Below, piece by piece: positions 1 through 8,182 of a stretch of 51,158 nt of DNA. The stretch covers positions 1 through 51,158 of the forward strand of contig CAXSFU010000015.1 of assembly GCA_964236695.1 (NCBI GenBank). The letters run 5' to 3'. Made by a program: the position numbers and the translations under genes. The DNA comes from CAXSEF01 sp964236695. GTDB taxonomy: Bacteria; Pseudomonadota; Alphaproteobacteria; Acetobacterales; Acetobacteraceae. Under the pieces are notes generated by a model. That model was not told where the DNA came from, ran no database searches, and worked only from the letters and a program-made list of their open reading frames with translations. Position 1 is the first letter of the stretch. Every line of letters starts with the position of its first letter.

Positions 1-56
1 GGTCCAGGGGCGGCTCGCCCCTGGCGGGTCTGGGCAGAGCCCAGCCTTGCTTTCTT
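1..56. repeat. Family A repeat, partial copy at the window edge
   Basis: This is the right half of the family A palindromic repeat. It contains the CCAGGGGC...GCCCCTGG hairpin followed by GGGCAGAGCCCAGCCTTGC. The left half lies outside the window. It ends 12 bases before the mnmA start codon, so the mnmA ribosome binding site directly adjoins the repeat. Confidence 0.85.
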
Positions 57-68
57 CTGGAGGCTCCG

Positions 69-1181
69 ATGCGGATCGTCGCCGCGATGTCCGGCGGCGT
101 CGACAGCGCCGTCGCCGCCGCCCTGCTGCACGAGGCCGGCCACGAGGTGGTCGGCGTCACGCTGCAGCTGTACGACCACGGCGCGGCGGCGAAGCGGCGG
201 GGTGCGTGCTGCGCCGGCCAGGACATCCACGACGCCCGCGACGTCGCCGACCGCATCGGCATTCCCCACTATGTGGTCGACGCCGAGGCCCGGTTCCGGT
301 CCAGCGTGATCGAGGCGTTCGCGGACTCGTATGCGTCGGGCGAGACGCCGGTGCCGTGCATCCGCTGCAACCAGGGTGTCAAGTTCACCGATCTGATGGC
401 GCTGTCGCGCGAGCTGGGGGCGGAGGCGTTGGCGACCGGGCACTACGTGCGCAGGGTCGAGGGCGCGGACGGGCCGGAGCTGCACCGCCCGGCGGATCTG
501 TCGCGCGACCAGAGCTGGTTCCTGTTCGCCACCACGCGGGGGCAGCTCGGCCGGCTGCGCTTCCCGCTCGGCGACTTCGCCGACAAGGCGGCGGTGCGGG
601 CCGAGGCGCAGCGGCTGGGGCTGGCGGTGGCGGAGAAGCCGGACAGCCAGGACCTCTGCTTCGTGCCGGACGGGCGCTACGACGCGCTGGTGGCGACGCT
701 GCGGCCGGACGCGGCGGAGCCGGGCGAGATCGTGGACGCGGGCGGGCGGGTGGTCGGCCGCCACGCGGGGGTGGCGGGCTACACGGTGGGGCAGGGGCGC
801 AGGCTGGGCGAGGCGGCGCAGCTCGGCGGCGAGCGGCAGGTGGTGGTGGCGCTGGACGCAGCGCGGCGCAGGATCGTGGTGGGGCCGAGGGGCGCGGCGT
901 CCGGGTCGCGCGACGTGGCGCTGCGCGAGGTGAACTGGCTGGTGGAGCCGGCGGCGCGGCTGCGCTGCGAGGTGCGGCTGCGGGCGCGCGACGGGCTGCG
1001 CGGTGCCGAGGTGATCGCGGGCGACGACGGCGGAGCGACGGTGGTGCTGGACGAGCCGGCGCTGGCGGCGCCGGGCCAGGCCTGCGTGTTCTACGCGGGC
1101 AGCCGGGTGCTCGGCGGCGGCTTCGTGCGCCGCGCCGCCGCGCAGGCCGGCACCGCGGCGCAGGGCGCCGCGGCCAGTTGA
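69..1181 (+). CDS. mnmA: tRNA-specific 2-thiouridylase MnmA
   Basis: MnmA transfers sulfur to U34 of tRNA-Lys, tRNA-Glu and tRNA-Gln to make the 2-thio part of mnm5s2U, in the cytoplasm. The 370-residue protein has the usual family length. The PP-loop ATP-binding motif SGGVDS lies at residues 8-13. The expected cysteine pair is present: C100 in CIRCN (nucleophile position) and C195 in DSQDLCF. The ATG is preceded by GGAGG with six bases of spacing, which fixes the start. The gene stands alone and is followed by a short hairpin and then tRNA-Met. The 2-thiouridine it makes is also the substrate for selenouridine formation, which is worth noting because a selD gene lies 3 kb away; no selU (mnmH) is visible here. 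Confidence 0.96.
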   Translation: MRIVAAMSGGVDSAVAAALLHEAGHEVVGVTLQLYDHGAAAKRRGACCAGQDIHDARDVADRIGIPHYVVDAEARFRSSVIEAFADSYASGETPVPCIRCNQGVKFTDLMALSRELGAEALATGHYVRRVEGADGPELHRPADLSRDQSWFLFATTRGQLGRLRFPLGDFADKAAVRAEAQRLGLAVAEKPDSQDLCFVPDGRYDALVATLRPDAAEPGEIVDAGGRVVGRHAGVAGYTVGQGRRLGEAAQLGGERQVVVALDAARRRIVVGPRGAASGSRDVALREVNWLVEPAARLRCEVRLRARDGLRGAEVIAGDDGGATVVLDEPALAAPGQACVFYAGSRVLGGGFVRRAAAQAGTAAQGAAAS

Positions 1182-1193
1182 CGGGCCGCGGCC

Positions 1194-1214
1194 GGAGGCG
1201 GTATCTGCGCCTCC
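1194..1214 (+). terminator. Inverted repeat after mnmA, possible terminator
   Basis: A perfect 7-bp stem, GGAGGCG / CGCCTCC with a 7-base loop, lies 13 bases after the mnmA stop and just before tRNA-Met. No T-run follows, so a role as an intrinsic terminator is an inference. Confidence 0.4.
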
Positions 1215-1224
1215 TCACGCGCAT

Positions 1225-1299
1225 GGCGGCGTAGCTCAGTGGTAGAGCAGGGGAATCATAATCCCTTGGTCGGCGGTTCAAATCCGTCCGCCGCTACCA
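1225..1299 (+). tRNA. tRNA-Met (anticodon CAT), probably elongator
   Basis: A complete cloverleaf of 75 bases can be folded by eye. The acceptor stem is GGCGGCG/CGCCGCT, the D arm is GCTC...GAGC, the anticodon stem is GGGGA/TCCCT with loop ATCATAA giving anticodon CAT, and the T stem is GGCGG/CCGTC with loop TTCAAAT. CCA is encoded at 1297-1299. The first pair is G-U and not the mismatch typical of initiator tRNA, and the three G-C pairs next to the anticodon loop of initiators are absent. That points to elongator Met. A lysidine-modified tRNA-Ile2(CAU) cannot be excluded from sequence alone. Confidence 0.93.
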
Positions 1300-1520
1300 G
1301 CGTGCGCGTGACTCCCTGTTTCGCGGCATGCCGGACAATCGAGGCCTCATCCTGCCCGAGGGCGGTGGTCCGGCGACGAGGCGGTCCTGTGGACTGACTG
1401 CTCCGCGTCGTCCTGTCGCAACCACGCCGCGCGCGCGGTGTTCACGTTGCCAACAGCGGCCACGCCTCGGGCGAGGCTGCGCGGTCTCGCCCCCTGCCGG
1501 CCGCTTCCAGGAGAACTTGA

Positions 1521-2015
1521 TTGCACATCACCAGGCTGCTTTCCGTTGCGCTGCTGACCGCGGCCGGCGCCACCTTCGCCCACGCGGACGCCCGCGCCCA
1601 GGGCACGGCACCTGCCGCCCAGACCGCGGTCGCCGGGCAGTCCAAGGACTCGACCGAGACGATGGCCGACAAGCCGGTCAACAGCCTCCAGGGCGGCTAC
1701 GATCACGGCCAGTTCGACCTGGATCACGACGGCACGCTCAGCCTGGCCGAGGCGAAGAGCGCCGCGGCCTATCGCTTCGACAAGCTCGACGTCGACCATG
1801 ACGGCACGCTCAGCCGCAAGGAGCTGGGCAAGCGGGTGGGTTCTGAGGAGTTCAAGCAGGCCAACGCCGACAGCGATGCGACGCTGGACAAGGCGGAGTA
1901 CCTTAAGCTGGTCGAGGACCAGTTCAAGGCGGCCGACAAGGACAACGAGGGGACGCTCGACAAGTCCGAACAGGCGACTCCGGCAGGAAAGATGCTGATG
2001 TCGCTGCTGAAGTAG
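1521..2015 (+). CDS. Secreted EF-hand calcium-binding domain protein
   Basis: This 164-residue protein carries an N-terminal signal peptide (hydrophobic stretch LLSVALLTAAGATFA, probable cleavage near AHA-DA) and is therefore expected in the periplasm or outside the cell. The mature part holds four DxDxDG-like calcium loops at roughly residues 69-153. The first two are canonical (DLDHDGTLSLAE, DVDHDGTLSRKE) and the last two are degenerate (NADSDATLDKAE, DKDNEGTLDKSE). The start is TTG, supported by AGGAG seven bases upstream. The family (EF-hand domain pair proteins of alphaproteobacteria) has no single known function; calcium binding or sensing is inferred from the loops. A strong hairpin follows the stop. 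Confidence 0.85.
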   Translation: MHITRLLSVALLTAAGATFAHADARAQGTAPAAQTAVAGQSKDSTETMADKPVNSLQGGYDHGQFDLDHDGTLSLAEAKSAAAYRFDKLDVDHDGTLSRKELGKRVGSEEFKQANADSDATLDKAEYLKLVEDQFKAADKDNEGTLDKSEQATPAGKMLMSLLK

Positions 2016-2018
2016 CAG

Positions 2019-2048
2019 CGGCGGGCGGGCGCTGGCTCACGCCCGCCG
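2019..2048 (+). terminator. Probable terminator after the EF-hand gene
   Basis: A 9-bp inverted repeat, CGGCGGGCG / CGCCCGCCG with a 12-base loop, begins four bases after the stop codon and is followed by TTTC. Confidence 0.55.
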
Positions 2049-2120
2049 TTTCGGCAACGGGACGGCCGTAGCCCTCAAACCGGTCCGTGTCGCGGACCGG
2101 ACCAGACGAGGAACAGCGCC

Positions 2121-3104
2121 ATGACGCTCAGGGTCGCGGTCCAGATGGATCCCATCGAGGGCATCGACATCAACGGCGACTCGACCTTCGCCCTGATGCT
2201 CGAGGCGCAGCGGCGGGGCCACGCGATGTGGCACTACGACGTGCGCGGCATGGCCCTGCGCGAGGGCAAGGTCTCGCCCGGCGCCGCGCGCACCGAGCGG
2301 CTCACCGCGCGGGCACGCCCGGTCACCGTCAAGCGCGAGCGCGGCGCGCATTTCGCGTTCGAGAGCGCGCTGACGCTCGACCTCTCGACGATGGACGTGG
2401 TGCTGATGCGCCAGGACCCGCCGTTCGACATGGCCTACATCACCGCCACCCACATGCTGGAGCACATCCATCCGCGCACCCTGGTGGTCAACGACCCGAA
2501 ATCCGTGCGCGACGCGCCGGAGAAGCTGCTGGTCACGCATTTCCCCGAGCTGATGCCGCCGACGCTGGTGACCTGGGACCTCGACGCGATCCGCGCCTTC
2601 CGAGCCGAGCACCGCGACATCATCGTCAAGCCGCTGTTCGGCAACGGCGGGGCAGGGGTGTTCCGCATCCGCGAGGACGACGAGAACCTGGCCTCGCTGC
2701 TGGAGATGCACTTCGCGCGCTCGCGCGAGCCGCTGATGATCCAGCGCTACGAGCCGGCGGTGCGTCTGGGCGACAAGCGCATCATCCTGGTGGACGGCGA
2801 GCCGCTCGGCGCCATCAACCGCGTTCCTGCCCAGGGCGAGGCCCGTTCCAACATGCACGTCGGCGGCCGTGCCGAGCTGTCGACGCTGACCGCGCGGGAC
2901 CGCCAGATCTGCGACACCATCGCGCCGGTGCTGCGCGCCCAGGGCCTTGTCTTTACCGGGATCGACGTGATCGGCGACTGGCTGACCGAGATCAACGTCA
3001 CCTCGCCGACCGGGCTGCAGGAGATCGCACGCTTCGACGGGGTGGACCTGTCCGCCGCCATCTGGGACGTGATCGAGGCGAAGCGCGGCCAGGCGGCACC
3101 CTAG
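2121..3104 (+). CDS. gshB: Glutathione synthetase
   Basis: GshB joins gamma-glutamylcysteine and glycine in the ATP-dependent second step of glutathione synthesis, in the cytoplasm. The 327-residue protein has the family's usual length and architecture: an N-terminal substrate-binding domain (MDPIEGIDINGDSTF near residue 9, typical of bacterial GshB) and a C-terminal ATP-grasp domain. The glycine-rich ATP-grasp loop is seen as KPLFGNGGAGVFRI near residue 170, and metal/ATP ligands lie in GIDVIGDWLTEINVTSPTG near residue 280. GAGGAAC upstream of the ATG serves as ribosome binding site. Its stop codon TAG forms the outer end of repeat copy B1. Confidence 0.96.
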   Translation: MTLRVAVQMDPIEGIDINGDSTFALMLEAQRRGHAMWHYDVRGMALREGKVSPGAARTERLTARARPVTVKRERGAHFAFESALTLDLSTMDVVLMRQDPPFDMAYITATHMLEHIHPRTLVVNDPKSVRDAPEKLLVTHFPELMPPTLVTWDLDAIRAFRAEHRDIIVKPLFGNGGAGVFRIREDDENLASLLEMHFARSREPLMIQRYEPAVRLGDKRIILVDGEPLGAINRVPAQGEARSNMHVGGRAELSTLTARDRQICDTIAPVLRAQGLVFTGIDVIGDWLTEINVTSPTGLQEIARFDGVDLSAAIWDVIEAKRGQAAP

Positions 3105-3335
3105 AGGCTGTCGTGGACTCAGTCTCCGCTCGCTGACTCGGACAGGAAGGCAAGACTCTTCTTTTTCTGAAGAAAAAGAAGCAAAAAGACTTTGGCCCGT
3201 GGGGTTCCGGGCGTGCGGGCGTCTGTGAAGCCTTACGGGCAAAAGTTCTTTGGTTCTTTCTTTCAAGAAAGAACATGCTTTCTTCTCTCCTTCGCGCACG
3301 GCGTCGGAGCCAGGAGGTTCGTGACAGCCTGCAGC
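3105..3335 (+). repeat. Family B palindromic element, copy B1
   Basis: The core at 3158-3274 holds two hairpins separated by about 75 bases: CTTCTTTTTC-TGAA-GAAAAAGAAG and GTTCTTTC-TTTCAA-GAAAGAAC. The outer ends are a further inverted repeat, AGGCTGTCGTG on the left and CGTGACAGCCT on the right, giving a unit of about 230 bp. The gshB stop codon TAG (within CTAG) directly abuts the left end. Five more copies occur in this window. Confidence 0.9.
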
Positions 3336-3356
3336 CCAGCATCATCGGCTCGGTTT

Positions 3357-3734
3357 TCAGGCCGCCGGGCCGTCCTTGCCGGTCATCAGCCGGATGAGCG
3401 CAACCAGCTCGTGCGGCACATACGGCTTGCGCAGCAGGCCGTAGCCCAGTTCCGTGCGCCAGGACGGCTTGAACACGTCCGGCCGCCCCGAGGCGATCAC
3501 CACGGGCAGATCGGGATACTCGATCCTCAGGCAGGCGGCGACATCGGCGCCGTTCGCGTCGCCCGGCATGTGGAAATCGGTCACCAGGAAGGAAAGCGCA
3601 TGCATCCGGGCCCGGATGATCCCCAAGGCCTCGTCACCCGAGCTCGCCTCGACCACGAGGTAGCCGGCATCCAACAGGCTTTCCGCCATGATCTCCCGTA
3701 TCACGGGCTCGTCCTCAACCAGCAGCACGCACAA
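3357..3734 (-). CDS. Stand-alone response regulator receiver domain protein
   Basis: This 125-residue protein consists of a single CheY-like receiver domain with no output domain. The acidic pair E7/D8 (VEDE), the phospho-acceptor D53 (VTDFHMPG) and the conserved lysine in LLRKPY near residue 103 are all present, so it should be phosphorylatable. The TTG start is chosen because AGGAG lies seven bases upstream; a GTG two codons later is the alternative. No histidine kinase or partner gene is adjacent. Such receivers often shuttle phosphate or act as allosteric partners. The partner cannot be read from this window. Confidence 0.88.
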   Translation of the reverse strand: MCVLLVEDEPVIREIMAESLLDAGYLVVEASSGDEALGIIRARMHALSFLVTDFHMPGDANGADVAACLRIEYPDLPVVIASGRPDVFKPSWRTELGYGLLRKPYVPHELVALIRLMTGKDGPAA

Positions 3735-4034
3735 CAGCCGTCTCCTGGATCCGCTCCGGCTTTTCTGTCCGGACCAGCATCAACCCCGGCGCGGAGACAT
3801 TGTTGCAGCAGTCGTGAACACCATGCTGTGGGAGAGTACTTGGGTCCGTGCCCGTGACGCTGCGCGAAACAGTCGAGCGGAGCGTCGACGGCGGAACAGG
3901 GCGCGATGCCGCCTTCCTTCGAGGAACGGGGGAACCGCGCCCCGGAAAAGCGAAACCCGGCTCCGACTGGCAGCGGCCACGACATCCGCTCTGCTGGTGA
4001 GCCGGATGCCGATGTCCCTCAGACCTTGAGCTCT
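3735..4034. other. Intergenic stretch without a recognisable gene
   Basis: Upstream of the receiver gene and before repeat A1. No reading frame here has convincing start signals or recognisable protein sequence. The promoter of the receiver gene should lie near its right-hand start, but no clear -35/-10 pair is seen. Confidence 0.5.
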
Positions 4035-4355
4035 TGTACCAACAGCCGGTTGCCCTGACCGGTCGGGACAGGAAGGCCAGGGGCTCTGCCCCCATGCTTG
4101 AAGGTGGCGACCCCGCCAAAGGCCGGGCCTTTGGAAACCCCTACTCAAGTGAAGCCGGTCCAGGGGCGGCTCCCTCCGGTGGCCATTCCGACGATCCAGG
4201 CGGATCGTCGGAACCTTTGGCCACCTTCGCCTGGCGGGTCTGGGCGGAGGTGCCCGAAGGTTCCGATGGCCCGCTTGGGCCATTGGAATGGGCACCGGAG
4301 GGAGAGCCCAGCCTTGCTTGCCTCGACAGGTCAAGATTTTCGGCCGTTGGTATCA
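4035..4355. repeat. Family A repeat, long form, copy A1
   Basis: About 320 bp. The inner part carries the common family A hairpins (CCAGGGGCTCTGCCCC, GCCAAAGGC...GCCTTTGG, CCTCCGGTGGCC). The outside is bounded by an imperfect terminal inverted repeat, TACCAACAGCCGG on the left and CGGCCGTTGGTATCA on the right. Read on the minus strand, the right terminus is TGATACCAACGGCCG, and its first three bases are the selD stop codon. Confidence 0.88.
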
Positions 4356-6686
4356 GACGGTGTCGGCAGTGCCCGGGCGTGCCGCCTCCTCGGGCAGCCG
4401 GATCTCCGCGTCCGCGCCACGCCGCGCCGTCACCCGCCCGATCACTGCGGCCCCCCGGTCGCCCGCTGCCTGCAGCGCCGCGACACAGGCCGCAGCGTCG
4501 CTCGGCGCCACGCCCGCCAGCAGCCCGCCCGAGGTCTGCGGGTCGAACAGCAGGTCGCGCCGCGGCCCCGCCCCGCCGCGGAGACCGGCCCCGAGCCGTG
4601 CGTTCGCGGGGTGCAGCGAGGAAAGCAGGCCGAGCGTCGCGGTTTCCAGCGCGCCGTCCAGCAGCGGCACACGCTCCAGCCACAGCTCCGCATCCAGGCC
4701 GGAGGCACGCAGCATCTCCAGCAGGTGCCCCGCCAGGCCGAAGCCGGTCACGTCGGTGGCCGCCACCGCGCCGTGGGCGCGCAGCACCGTGGCGGCCGAA
4801 CGGTTGGCGCGCTGCATGTGCGTCAGCGCGGCCGCGACCCAGCGTCCCCTGGCCCGGCCGCGCATGTCGGCGGCGAGCAGCGTGCCGGTGCCGATCGGCT
4901 TGCTGAGCACCAGCGCGTCGCCGACCCGCAGGCCGGTCTTGCGCAGCACCGCGCCGTCGCGCGCGGCCAGGCCGTTGACCGCGAAGCCGAGCGACAGCTC
5001 CGCGCCCTCCGCGCTGTGGCCGCCGACCAGGGTGCAGCCGCACGCAGACAGCACCTCGTTGGCGCCGCGCATCAGGGCGGACAGCTCGGCCTCGACCTTG
5101 CGCGGCGGGCCGTATGGCAGGGTGGCCAGGGCGAGCGCGGTGTGCGGCTCGGCGCCGGTGGCGAACAGGTCGGACAGGGCGTGGGTCGCGGCGATGCGGC
5201 CGAACAGGTAGGGGTCGTCGACGATGGCGCGGAACTGGTCGACGCTGTGCACCAGCAGGCGCGGCCCGCCGCAGTCCACCACCGCGGCGTCGTCGGCGGC
5301 GTCGAGTCCCGCCAGCACCTCGGCGCGCGGGAACGGCCGCAGCCCGCCGACCGCGCGCGCCAGCACGTCGCCCGCCACCTTGGCGCCGCAGCCGCCGCAG
5401 CGCATGCCGTCCGCCGCGGCGACGTCGCGCTGCCCCGGGGCCGGCGTGTGCGGGTGCCCTGCTTGCGGGAGATCCGCGAGCGGCGAGGCGAGCCGGGCAG
5501 GCGTCGGCATCGTCGGCAGGACGTTGAAGCGGTCCACGAAGCTACGGTCGAGCCGGTCCTTCCAGCGCCACAGCCAGTCGCCCTCCAGCGTCACGCCGTT
5601 GCGGGTACCCACGGCGTGCCGACCGCCGGTGGACAGCAGGTAGAGCGCCTGGCGCTGCGGCCGGAACCGCCGCAGCGGCCAGCCCAGCAGGGTGGCGCGC
5701 AGGTTGTGCGCCAGGACCGGCCCGGCCCGCACCGCATAGACCCCGGACTTCGGCAGATCGCGCGGCGCGAACGCCGCAACGTCGCCGGCCGCGAACACGT
5801 CGTGGCGCCCGGACGCGCGCAGCTCGCCGTCCACGGTCACGAAGCCGCCGGCGTCCGTCGCCAGCCCGGTGCCGCGCAGCCAGGCGGGTGCGGCAGCCTG
5901 CGTCGCCCACACCACCTCGTCGACCTCCAGGGCCGCGCCGTCCTCCAGCGCCACGCGCAGGCCGCCGGCGGGATGCCGAGGGTCGACCACCTCCACGGCA
6001 AGGACTCGCGCGTCCCGCACCGACACCCCTTGTGCCGCCGCCAGGGCGTGCACCCGGCGCCGCGCCCCGGACGCGAAGCCGGGCAGCAGCCCCGACCCGG
6101 TGAGCAGCACCACCTGTACCGCCACGCCGGGCGCCGCCGCCTCGCGCAGCCGGCGCCCCAGCGCGAACGCCAGCTCCGTGCCGCCCGCGCCGCCGCCCAC
6201 CACGGCCACCCTGGCCGACCCGCCCCGGGCGTGTGCCCGGTCCAGCACCACGCCGATTCGTGGCAGCAGGCCGTCGATCGGCTTGAGCGGCACCGCATGG
6301 CAAGCCGCCCCCGTGACGTCGGCGATGCGCGGCGTGGCGCCGACGTCGATGGACAGCAGATCATACGGCACCGGTGGCCGCCCCTCGCACAGCACCTCGC
6401 GCCGCGCGAGATCCAGCCCGAAGGCGGAGGACAGGTGGATTCGCGCGCCGGCGAACCGGGCCAGCGGGAACAGCTCGATTCGCGCCTGCTCCGGGCGGTA
6501 CAGCCCGGCGACCACGCCAGGCAGCATGCCAGAGTACACGGACTCCGGCTGCGGCGTGACCAGGGTCAGCCTCACCCCTGGCACCGGCCGCATGCCGAAG
6601 GCGCGCAGCACGGCGACATGGGCGTGGCCCGCGCCGAGCAGCACCACATCGCGTTCCACGGGTCCGGAGTCGTCCTGACGGTTCAT
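4353..6686 (-). CDS. selD: Bifunctional FAD-dependent oxidoreductase / selenide, water dikinase SelD
   Basis: SelD makes selenophosphate from selenide and ATP, the selenium donor for selenocysteine and for 2-selenouridine in tRNA. The 777-residue protein is a fusion. Residues about 10-400 form a pyridine nucleotide-disulfide oxidoreductase-like domain with FAD/NAD motifs (LLGAGHAHV at 16-24, VVGGGAGGTELA at 162-173, FAAGDVAAF near 298-306). Residues about 425-777 form selenophosphate synthetase. Its catalytic residue is cysteine, not selenocysteine: C433 in GGCGAKV, with K436 following. The ATG at 6686 (MNRQDDSG) has GAGG upstream; an in-frame extension to 6791 is possible but would overlap the divergent promoter region. 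This fusion type is known in bacteria, and the oxidoreductase half is thought to feed reduced selenium or tune redox. No selA, selB or selU is visible here. Confidence 0.93.
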   Translation of the reverse strand: MNRQDDSGPVERDVVLLGAGHAHVAVLRAFGMRPVPGVRLTLVTPQPESVYSGMLPGVVAGLYRPEQARIELFPLARFAGARIHLSSAFGLDLARREVLCEGRPPVPYDLLSIDVGATPRIADVTGAACHAVPLKPIDGLLPRIGVVLDRAHARGGSARVAVVGGGAGGTELAFALGRRLREAAAPGVAVQVVLLTGSGLLPGFASGARRRVHALAAAQGVSVRDARVLAVEVVDPRHPAGGLRVALEDGAALEVDEVVWATQAAAPAWLRGTGLATDAGGFVTVDGELRASGRHDVFAAGDVAAFAPRDLPKSGVYAVRAGPVLAHNLRATLLGWPLRRFRPQRQALYLLSTGGRHAVGTRNGVTLEGDWLWRWKDRLDRSFVDRFNVLPTMPTPARLASPLADLPQAGHPHTPAPGQRDVAAADGMRCGGCGAKVAGDVLARAVGGLRPFPRAEVLAGLDAADDAAVVDCGGPRLLVHSVDQFRAIVDDPYLFGRIAATHALSDLFATGAEPHTALALATLPYGPPRKVEAELSALMRGANEVLSACGCTLVGGHSAEGAELSLGFAVNGLAARDGAVLRKTGLRVGDALVLSKPIGTGTLLAADMRGRARGRWVAAALTHMQRANRSAATVLRAHGAVAATDVTGFGLAGHLLEMLRASGLDAELWLERVPLLDGALETATLGLLSSLHPANARLGAGLRGGAGPRRDLLFDPQTSGGLLAGVAPSDAAACVAALQAAGDRGAAVIGRVTARRGADAEIRLPEEAARPGTADTV

Positions 6687-6815
6687 GGCGGGCCTCGGGC
6701 ACGGCTGGACGACCGCCGCACCGCGGGATGCGGATGGTTCGGCGCCGTCCGCACCGCTGTTGCTGGCCTTCGCCGGCCAGAACTGTAACATGGCACGGCG
6801 TCACCGGAGGTCACG

Positions 6816-7475
6816 ATGGGCGAGATGAGGCAGGTGATCGTTCCGGTCACGCCGTTCCGGCAGAACTGCGCGATCCTGTGGGATGCCGACAGCGGCGAGG
6901 CGGCCGTGGTCGACCCGGGCGGCGACGTGGACCGCATCCTCGCCGTGCTCGACCAGCACCGCGTGACCCCCGGCCGCATCCTGCTGACCCACGGCCACCT
7001 CGACCATGCCGGCGGGGCGGCCGAGCTGCGCGACCGGCTGCGGGCCCGCGCGCCGGACCATCCGGTGCCGATCGAAGGGCCGGACCGGCGCGACGCCTTC
7101 CTGCTCGACGGGCTGGAGGCGGCGGGGCGGCAGTACGGCGTCCCCATGCGCAACGTCGTCCCGGACCGCTGGCTCGCCGAGGGCGACAGCGTGCAGGCGG
7201 CGGGGCGCACCTGGGAGGTGCTGCACTGCCCGGGGCACACGCCCGGCTCCCTGGTGCTGTTCGACAGGCCCGGCCGGTTCGCCCTGGTGGGCGACGTGCT
7301 GTTCCGCGACTCCGTCGGGCGCACCGACTTCGAGTATGGCGATCCCGACGCGCTGCTGTCGGCGATCCGCGACAAGGTGCTGCCGCTCGGCGACGACGTG
7401 GCGTTCCTGTGCGGGCACGGTCCTTCCTCGACGGTCGGGGCCGAGCGGCGCTCCAACCCCTTCCTGCAGGGCTGA
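6816..7475 (+). CDS. MBL-fold metallohydrolase (glyoxalase II-like)
   Basis: This 219-residue protein is a compact metallo-beta-lactamase-fold hydrolase. The zinc-binding motif THGHLDHAGG gives H59, H61, D63 and H64. Further ligands are expected in HCPGHTPGS, VGDVLF and CGHGPSS. It matches the short glyoxalase-II-like group (YcbL type), whose likely role is hydrolysis of glutathione thioesters or related substrates in the cytoplasm. That would fit the nearby gshB, although the true substrate is unknown. The ATG is preceded by GGAGG with five bases of spacing. It is divergent from selD across a 129-base gap and starts a run with the dedA-like and marC-like genes. Confidence 0.9.
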   Translation: MGEMRQVIVPVTPFRQNCAILWDADSGEAAVVDPGGDVDRILAVLDQHRVTPGRILLTHGHLDHAGGAAELRDRLRARAPDHPVPIEGPDRRDAFLLDGLEAAGRQYGVPMRNVVPDRWLAEGDSVQAAGRTWEVLHCPGHTPGSLVLFDRPGRFALVGDVLFRDSVGRTDFEYGDPDALLSAIRDKVLPLGDDVAFLCGHGPSSTVGAERRSNPFLQG

Positions 7476-7495
7476 CGGCCCTGGACCTGTTCTCG

Positions 7496-8149
7496 ATGCA
7501 CGGGCTCCACCACCTGTTCTCCGAATACGGCTACGCCGTGGTCGGCATCGGCGTGATGCTGGAGGCGACCGGCCTGCCGCTGCCGGGCGAGAGCCTGATG
7601 ATCGCGGCCGCACTGTATGCCGCCGCCACGCATCGGCTCGACATCCTCGTCATCGTGCCGGTCGCGGCGGTCGGCGCCATCGTCGGCGACCAGATCGGCT
7701 ACTTCATCGGCAGGAGCATCGGCTTCCGCGTGCTGTCGCGCTGGGGCCGCAGGATCGGCCTGAGCGAGGAGCGGCTGGAGCTCGGGCGCTACCTGTTCCG
7801 GCGCTACGGCGGGCGGGTGGTGTTCCTCGGCCGCTTCGTCGCCGTGCTGCGCACCTTCGTGGCGCTGCTGGCCGGCGCCAACCAGATGGCCTGGCACAGC
7901 TTCCTGATCTGGAACGCGCTGGGCGGGATCGGCTGGACCAGCCTCTACGGCTTCGGCGCCTACGTCCTCGGCGACGCGGTCAGGCGGGTCAGCGGGCCGG
8001 TCGGCATCGCGATGGCCGTGGTCGGCGCCATCGCCCTCGTCTGCGGCCTGGTGTTCGTCAAGCGCAACGAGCGGCTGCTGCTCGACGAGGCGCGCAGGGA
8101 GATGAGAAAGCCCGCGCCCGCGCCTGTCTGGCGGCGCAAGGAGGCCTGA
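7496..8149 (+). CDS. DedA family membrane protein
   Basis: This 217-residue inner-membrane protein belongs to the DedA/SNARE-associated family, some members of which move phospholipid head groups or undecaprenyl phosphate across the membrane. Typical features are E19 in GVMLEATGLPLPGES, the FIGRSIGFRVL segment and the conserved basic patch FLGRFVAVLRTFVALLAG. Several hydrophobic segments span residues about 10-70 and 130-190, and the tail is basic. The ATG at 7496 lies 20 bases after the MBL gene stop with only a weak ribosome binding site. Translational coupling to the upstream gene is likely. Confidence 0.88.
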   Translation: MHGLHHLFSEYGYAVVGIGVMLEATGLPLPGESLMIAAALYAAATHRLDILVIVPVAAVGAIVGDQIGYFIGRSIGFRVLSRWGRRIGLSEERLELGRYLFRRYGGRVVFLGRFVAVLRTFVALLAGANQMAWHSFLIWNALGGIGWTSLYGFGAYVLGDAVRRVSGPVGIAMAVVGAIALVCGLVFVKRNERLLLDEARREMRKPAPAPVWRRKEA

Positions 8150-8182
8150 GCGTGCGGGCGCCATCGGGCACGGGCGCGGCGC

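Noticed and set aside
47..1234. Long Arg/Gly-rich open frames on both strands across mnmA
   Set aside because: They are GC-driven shadows of mnmA: extreme Arg/Gly/Ala composition, no family resemblance, no start signals.
1225..1299. Initiator tRNA-fMet
   Set aside because: The first acceptor pair is G-U and not the unpaired C1-A72 type, and the three G-C pairs at the base of the anticodon stem are missing.
3158..3274. Family B hairpins read as ordinary single terminators
   Set aside because: The T-rich hairpins look like terminators, but the same 220-230 bp unit with matching outer ends recurs six times in both orientations, often upstream of genes (for example B2 near acs). A repeat element describes them better, although they may also terminate transcription.
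4098..6788. 896-residue open frame antisense to selD
   Set aside because: Its composition (Arg/Gln/Gly/His-rich) is typical of an antisense frame in high-GC DNA, and the opposite strand encodes a clear SelD fusion with all motifs.
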